Shown piece after piece: positions 60,892 through 64,000 of a DNA stretch of 64,000 bases. The notes under the pieces were generated by a model. It worked only from the letters and a program-made list of their open reading frames with translations. It was not told where the DNA came from and searched no databases. Made by a program: the position numbers and the translations under genes. This stretch comes from Flavobacterium sp. CFS9 (GTDB lineage: Bacteria > Bacteroidota > Bacteroidia > Flavobacteriales > Flavobacteriaceae), in the NCBI RefSeq assembly GCF_041154745.1, contig NZ_AP031573.1, positions 930,001 to 994,000 of the forward strand. The letters are read 5' to 3'. Within the stretch, counting starts at the first letter, position 1. Each line of letters begins with the position of its first letter.

Positions 60892-61755
60892 TTATTTTCC
60901 AGCTTTAAATAAAAACTCTTTTTCTTCTTTTGTCAGACAATCATAACCGGACTGGCTGATTTTGTCTAAAATTTCATCAATTTGTTGTTGCGTTTTGTCT
61001 TTCGTAACAATTCTTGACGTCACTTTTTCAGTAGGTTTTTTGTAATTTTTATGAACTTTTGTAAATGGGGTCGATGGGGATTTTTTAAACAGATTGGCAA
61101 AGAAATCTAATGTTCTCGAAACAATTTTACTAAGATCTGTACCGTTTTGAAGCAGCTTGATAAAAAGGAATCCAAAGAAAGCTCCTGCCAAATGCGAGAT
61201 ATGTCCTCCGGTATTGTCTAAACGAAACTGCATTAAATCAAGAACCAGAATGACAGCTGTAATGTGCCAAAGTTTTACATTACCGATAAGCAGCAAACGA
61301 ACATTCATCAAAGGCTGATAAGTGGTAACACCCATCAGGATGGCCATGATGGCAGCCGATGCTCCTACAATAGGCGCTGAAATATTTAAAAAATAAAAAC
61401 TCAATGCAAAAACAACTCCCGAAAAAATGGCTCCTAAAATATACAGTCCGAGATATTGTTTTTGGGTAAAGAAAGTCAGGAACAACTGGCTCGCAAAATT
61501 CAGCACCATCATATTAAACAACAAATGCAGAAAGCCATAATGAAAGAAAGCATACGTCAGGAACGTCCAGGGTTTGAACATAAAAACGGCAGGATCTGAT
61601 GACAATGCCAGCCAGTTTGGAAAGGCAAACTGCGCTGTAGAAAAGTTATAGAAAAGCACTAATGAAATCAGGAAACAACCAATGTTCCAAAAAATAACAC
61701 GCATAGCAATTCCGCCTAATCGATATTGTAATTTTAAATCATCCAGAATGTTCAT
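60892..61755 (-). CDS. Rhomboid family intramembrane serine protease
   Basis: A 287-residue six-helix protein. Catalytic Ser lies in IVGASAAIMAIL and catalytic His in GGHISHLAGAFFGFLF; the HYGFLHLLFNMMVLNFAS segment is the family's HxxxN-region (TM2), here with HLLFNM. A C-terminal soluble tail (~210-287) is basic and ends with TPFTKVH...IDEILDKISQSGYDCLTKEEKEFLFKAGK, a motif seen in Bacteroidota rhomboids. It is in tandem with another rhomboid gene upstream and may be co-transcribed. Function of either is unknown. Confidence 0.92.
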   Translation of the reverse strand: MNILDDLKLQYRLGGIAMRVIFWNIGCFLISLVLFYNFSTAQFAFPNWLALSSDPAVFMFKPWTFLTYAFFHYGFLHLLFNMMVLNFASQLFLTFFTQKQYLGLYILGAIFSGVVFALSFYFLNISAPIVGASAAIMAILMGVTTYQPLMNVRLLLIGNVKLWHITAVILVLDLMQFRLDNTGGHISHLAGAFFGFLFIKLLQNGTDLSKIVSRTLDFFANLFKKSPSTPFTKVHKNYKKPTEKVTSRIVTKDKTQQQIDEILDKISQSGYDCLTKEEKEFLFKAGK

Positions 61756-61798
61756 AGAAGCTTTCTTTAGTTTTTATTTGCAATATTAAAGTTAAAAA

Positions 61799-62614
61799 TT
61801 AATTCCAACGATTGTTATTAAACTGATTTTTTTTCCAGTACCACATCATGAAGTACCCAATGACCGCACCTCCAATGTGAGCGAAGTGAGCGACTCCTGT
61901 ACCTCCTCCTCCAAATATAGAATCTCCTTTGAAACCTAAAAACAAATCAATCGCTAAAATTCCGGGTACAAAATATTTCGCCTTAATCGGGATTGGTATA
62001 AACATCAAAGCAAGTTCAGCATTTGGAAACATAAAAGCAAAAGCCACTAAAAGTCCATAAATAGCACCCGAAGCTCCTACCATTGGCACCTGAGTAATCA
62101 CAGAAGCATTAAACAATCCTTTAAACCCTTCTTCGGTAAGATTGGTCTTTCCCACCCCTTCCAGTATTGGTTTAATTTGTTCTAAAAACAAATCGGATCT
62201 AAAACTCGCTCCATCGCTAAAATTTACATTTAGAATCTGATGCAATGTGGCATCTGATAAGCCTAAGCTTCTTACCGGCTCTAAAGCGTCCTGAAATTGC
62301 AGATAATTTACCCCTATTTGTAATAAAGCAGCACCTAATCCACAGGAGATGTAAAAGAAAATAAACTTCTTTCCTCCCCAGAAATGTTCTAAGGCCGATC
62401 CGAAAGAAACCATCGCAAACATATTAAAGGCAATATGCAAAATACCGCCGTGCATAAACATATGCGTGATAGGCTGCCAAAGTTTAAAAAAATCACTTTC
62501 CGGAAAAAATAGTGCAAAAAACTGCTCGGAAACTGGCACTAACTGAGCACCTATAAAAAATATGATATTAATTATAAGCAGTTGTTTTACGACAGGAGTC
62601 ATGTTATTCATCAT
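61799..62614 (-). CDS. Rhomboid family intramembrane serine protease
   Basis: A 271-residue six-helix protein with catalytic Ser in MVGASGAIYGLLVAF, catalytic His in HFAHIGGAVIGYFMMW, and the TM2 motif MHGGILHIAFNMFAM. A luminal-type insert (~100-165) is longer than in E. coli GlpG. Its ATG overlaps the mutL stop by 4 nt (ATGA), indicating translational coupling with the mismatch repair gene. It precedes another rhomboid gene by 43 bp; the pair looks like a duplication that has diverged. Confidence 0.94.
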   Translation of the reverse strand: MMNNMTPVVKQLLIINIIFFIGAQLVPVSEQFFALFFPESDFFKLWQPITHMFMHGGILHIAFNMFAMVSFGSALEHFWGGKKFIFFYISCGLGAALLQIGVNYLQFQDALEPVRSLGLSDATLHQILNVNFSDGASFRSDLFLEQIKPILEGVGKTNLTEEGFKGLFNASVITQVPMVGASGAIYGLLVAFAFMFPNAELALMFIPIPIKAKYFVPGILAIDLFLGFKGDSIFGGGGTGVAHFAHIGGAVIGYFMMWYWKKNQFNNNRWN

Positions 62615-64000
62615 AAGGCAAACTTTTTATCTATATCTTCTACACGCATCGTGATGAAGGTAGGTTTTTGAAAAGGTGAAATGTTTGGATCTTTACAGGC
62701 AAATAATCCGTTAACCAGATTGTCCTGTTCTTTTTCGGTTAAATACGATCCGGTTTTAACCGCTAAACTTTTAGCCATTGACTTGGCAATGGTATCATTC
62801 TGGCTGTAACTATTGGCCGGAATTCCATCTTGTAAATCACTTAATAATTGTTCGATCACCAAGGAGACTTCACTTTCGGTAATGTTTACCGGAATTCCCG
62901 AAATCACGATATGATCGGTCTGAGCGTCATCAAAAACGAAACCGGTTGTTTCTAAAGAAGGTTTCAATTCTTCGATCAGTTTCATTTCGGCCGAAGAATA
63001 GAATAAATTCAACGGAAACAATAATTGCTGACTGGAAGCCTGATTGACCGTCATATTCAACAAAAACTGCTCGTACAAAATACGCTGATGCGCTCTTTGC
63101 TGATCGACAATCACCATTCCGGATTTGATTGGCGATACAATATATTTTTTATGAATCTGATACGTTCCCTGACTCGCTTGTTCAATTTCATTATCGTTAA
63201 ATAATGAAGAGGTCACTTCTTCGTTTTCGAAAGTAAACGGTGAACTTTCGATACTCTCGGTCTCTAAACCGGTATACAAACTTTCCCAGCTTGCCGTTGG
63301 CTCGACTCTTTTAGAATAACCGGAATAAGAATTTGCTCCGGAGCTATAACTTGAGCCTGAACCTGAATTGGAACTCGAGCCAGATCCTGAGCTAAAACCT
63401 GAAACCGAACTGAAACCGGAACCTGATCCCGATTTTGAATAATGCTGATTGGTTTTATCGTCCGTAAATGGGTTAAAAGTCCCGTCAACCTGAATCGTTG
63501 GTGTTTCGGCTTCTACATCTTTATAATGGTATGGTGTATCTAAATTGGCATCACGTTCAAAATCTAAAACCGGCGCGACATTAAACTGACCTAAACTGTG
63601 TTTTATAGAGGCTCTTAAAATAGCGTACAAAGCCTGCTCATCATCAAACTTAATTTCTGTTTTGGTAGGATGAATATTGATATCAATCGTATTAGGCGGA
63701 ACTTTCAAATATAAAAAGTAACTTGGCTGCGAACCGTCTTTCAAAAGTCCGTCATAAGCCGCCATTACTGCATGATGCAGATACCCGCTTTTAATGAAAC
63801 GATCGTTTACAAAAAAGAACTGCTCTCCCCTGCTTTTCTTTGCAAACTCTGGCTTGCAAACAAATCCCTGAACGTTAATGATCTCTGTATCTTCACTAAC
63901 CGGAACTAATTTTTCATTGGTTTTACCGGACATGATCCCTACAATTCGCTGACGATAACCTGCCGCAGGCAAATTATACAATTCGCTTCCATTGTGGTAA
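62611..64000 (-). CDS. mutL: DNA mismatch repair protein MutL (partial, N-terminus outside window)
   Basis: The C-terminal 462 codons of MutL. The transducer domain is visible (GEQFFFVNDRFIKSGYLHHAV; PPNTIDINIHPTKTEIKF), then a Ser/Gly-rich linker of about 40 residues (63310-63430), then the dimerisation domain. The endonuclease motif DQHA(X)2E(X)4E is degenerate here (MVIVDQQRAHQRILYE) and the C-terminal Cys/His metal motif is replaced by NISPFQKPTF, so nicking activity may be absent. The frame runs to the window edge; the ATPase N-terminus is beyond it. Two rhomboid genes follow, the first overlapping by 4 nt. Confidence 0.95.
   Translation of the reverse strand, partial: YHNGSELYNLPAAGYRQRIVGIMSGKTNEKLVPVSEDTEIINVQGFVCKPEFAKKSRGEQFFFVNDRFIKSGYLHHAVMAAYDGLLKDGSQPSYFLYLKVPPNTIDINIHPTKTEIKFDDEQALYAILRASIKHSLGQFNVAPVLDFERDANLDTPYHYKDVEAETPTIQVDGTFNPFTDDKTNQHYSKSGSGSGFSSVSGFSSGSGSSSNSGSGSSYSSGANSYSGYSKRVEPTASWESLYTGLETESIESSPFTFENEEVTSSLFNDNEIEQASQGTYQIHKKYIVSPIKSGMVIVDQQRAHQRILYEQFLLNMTVNQASSQQLLFPLNLFYSSAEMKLIEELKPSLETTGFVFDDAQTDHIVISGIPVNITESEVSLVIEQLLSDLQDGIPANSYSQNDTIAKSMAKSLAVKTGSYLTEKEQDNLVNGLFACKDPNISPFQKPTFITMRVEDIDKKFAL

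Overview
The window looks like a piece of a Flavobacterium chromosome (Bacteroidota, Flavobacteriales). It is AT-rich, its promoters carry the TAnnTTTG -7 box typical of the phylum, and it encodes two SusC/SusD outer-membrane uptake pairs, two proteins with type IX secretion (T9SS) C-terminal signals, START-like and GIN-domain proteins typical of this group, and the conserved parA-parB-DUF5683-dapB-lepB-WbqC block. No phage, CRISPR array, rRNA or transposase gene was seen. The left edge cuts a class IV aminotransferase and the right edge cuts mutL.

Layout. 1-4.4 kb: aminotransferase (partial), START-like protein, tRNA-Met, and small proteins with an AraC regulator. 4.5-11.1 kb: a short PUL-like operon (SusC, SusD, beta-helix lipoprotein) whose promoter carries LacI-type palindromes. 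11.9-14 kb: a divergent MFS exporter/AraC pair. 14-18.6 kb: a copper-handling cluster (Cys-rich protein, DUF3347 protein, HMA-AraC fusion regulator, multicopper oxidase fused to a CopB-like barrel, CC-rich peptide). 18.7-20.8 kb: small genes amid repeats, including an unusual direct-repeat-bounded 40-codon ORF. 21-24.8 kb: PadR/PspC/GIN-domain stress-type operon. 25-31.4 kb: trxB, a CBM9-like/esterase fusion, an XRE-pentapeptide fusion and a T9SS surface protein. 31.7-37.5 kb: tRNA-Pro and the parAB-dapB-lepB housekeeping block. 37.5-59.6 kb: a large peptide and hydroxyproline utilisation region. 59.8-64 kb: EEP nuclease, two rhomboids and mutL.

The most interesting unit is 37.9-59.6 kb. Minus-strand genes encode a secreted M43 metalloprotease, a SusC/SusD pair, dipeptidyl peptidase IV, Xaa-Pro aminopeptidase, and a complete set of trans-4-hydroxy-L-proline catabolic enzymes (2-epimerase, FAD D-hydroxyproline dehydrogenase, DapA-like deaminase, 2-oxoglutarate semialdehyde dehydrogenase). 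A divergent AraC regulator, an S28/S37 prolyl peptidase and a second M24 peptidase complete the set. An identical 11-bp motif (AGGGTAATATA read toward the gene) lies 58-82 bp upstream of the S28/S37 gene, of susC and of the hydroxyproline operon. I infer a co-regulated system that cuts, imports and oxidises proline/hydroxyproline-rich peptides, plausibly collagen or gelatin: a peptide analogue of a polysaccharide utilisation locus.

The intergenic DNA is rich in repeats: a 122-bp palindromic unit in three tandem copies with a relative 22 kb away, CTTCGACTTCGCTCAG-type repeats, a stem-loop repeat at 20.8 kb, tRNA-Pro 3' fragments near 29.5 and 31.7 kb, and a duplicated 3' end of the dipeptidyl peptidase gene.
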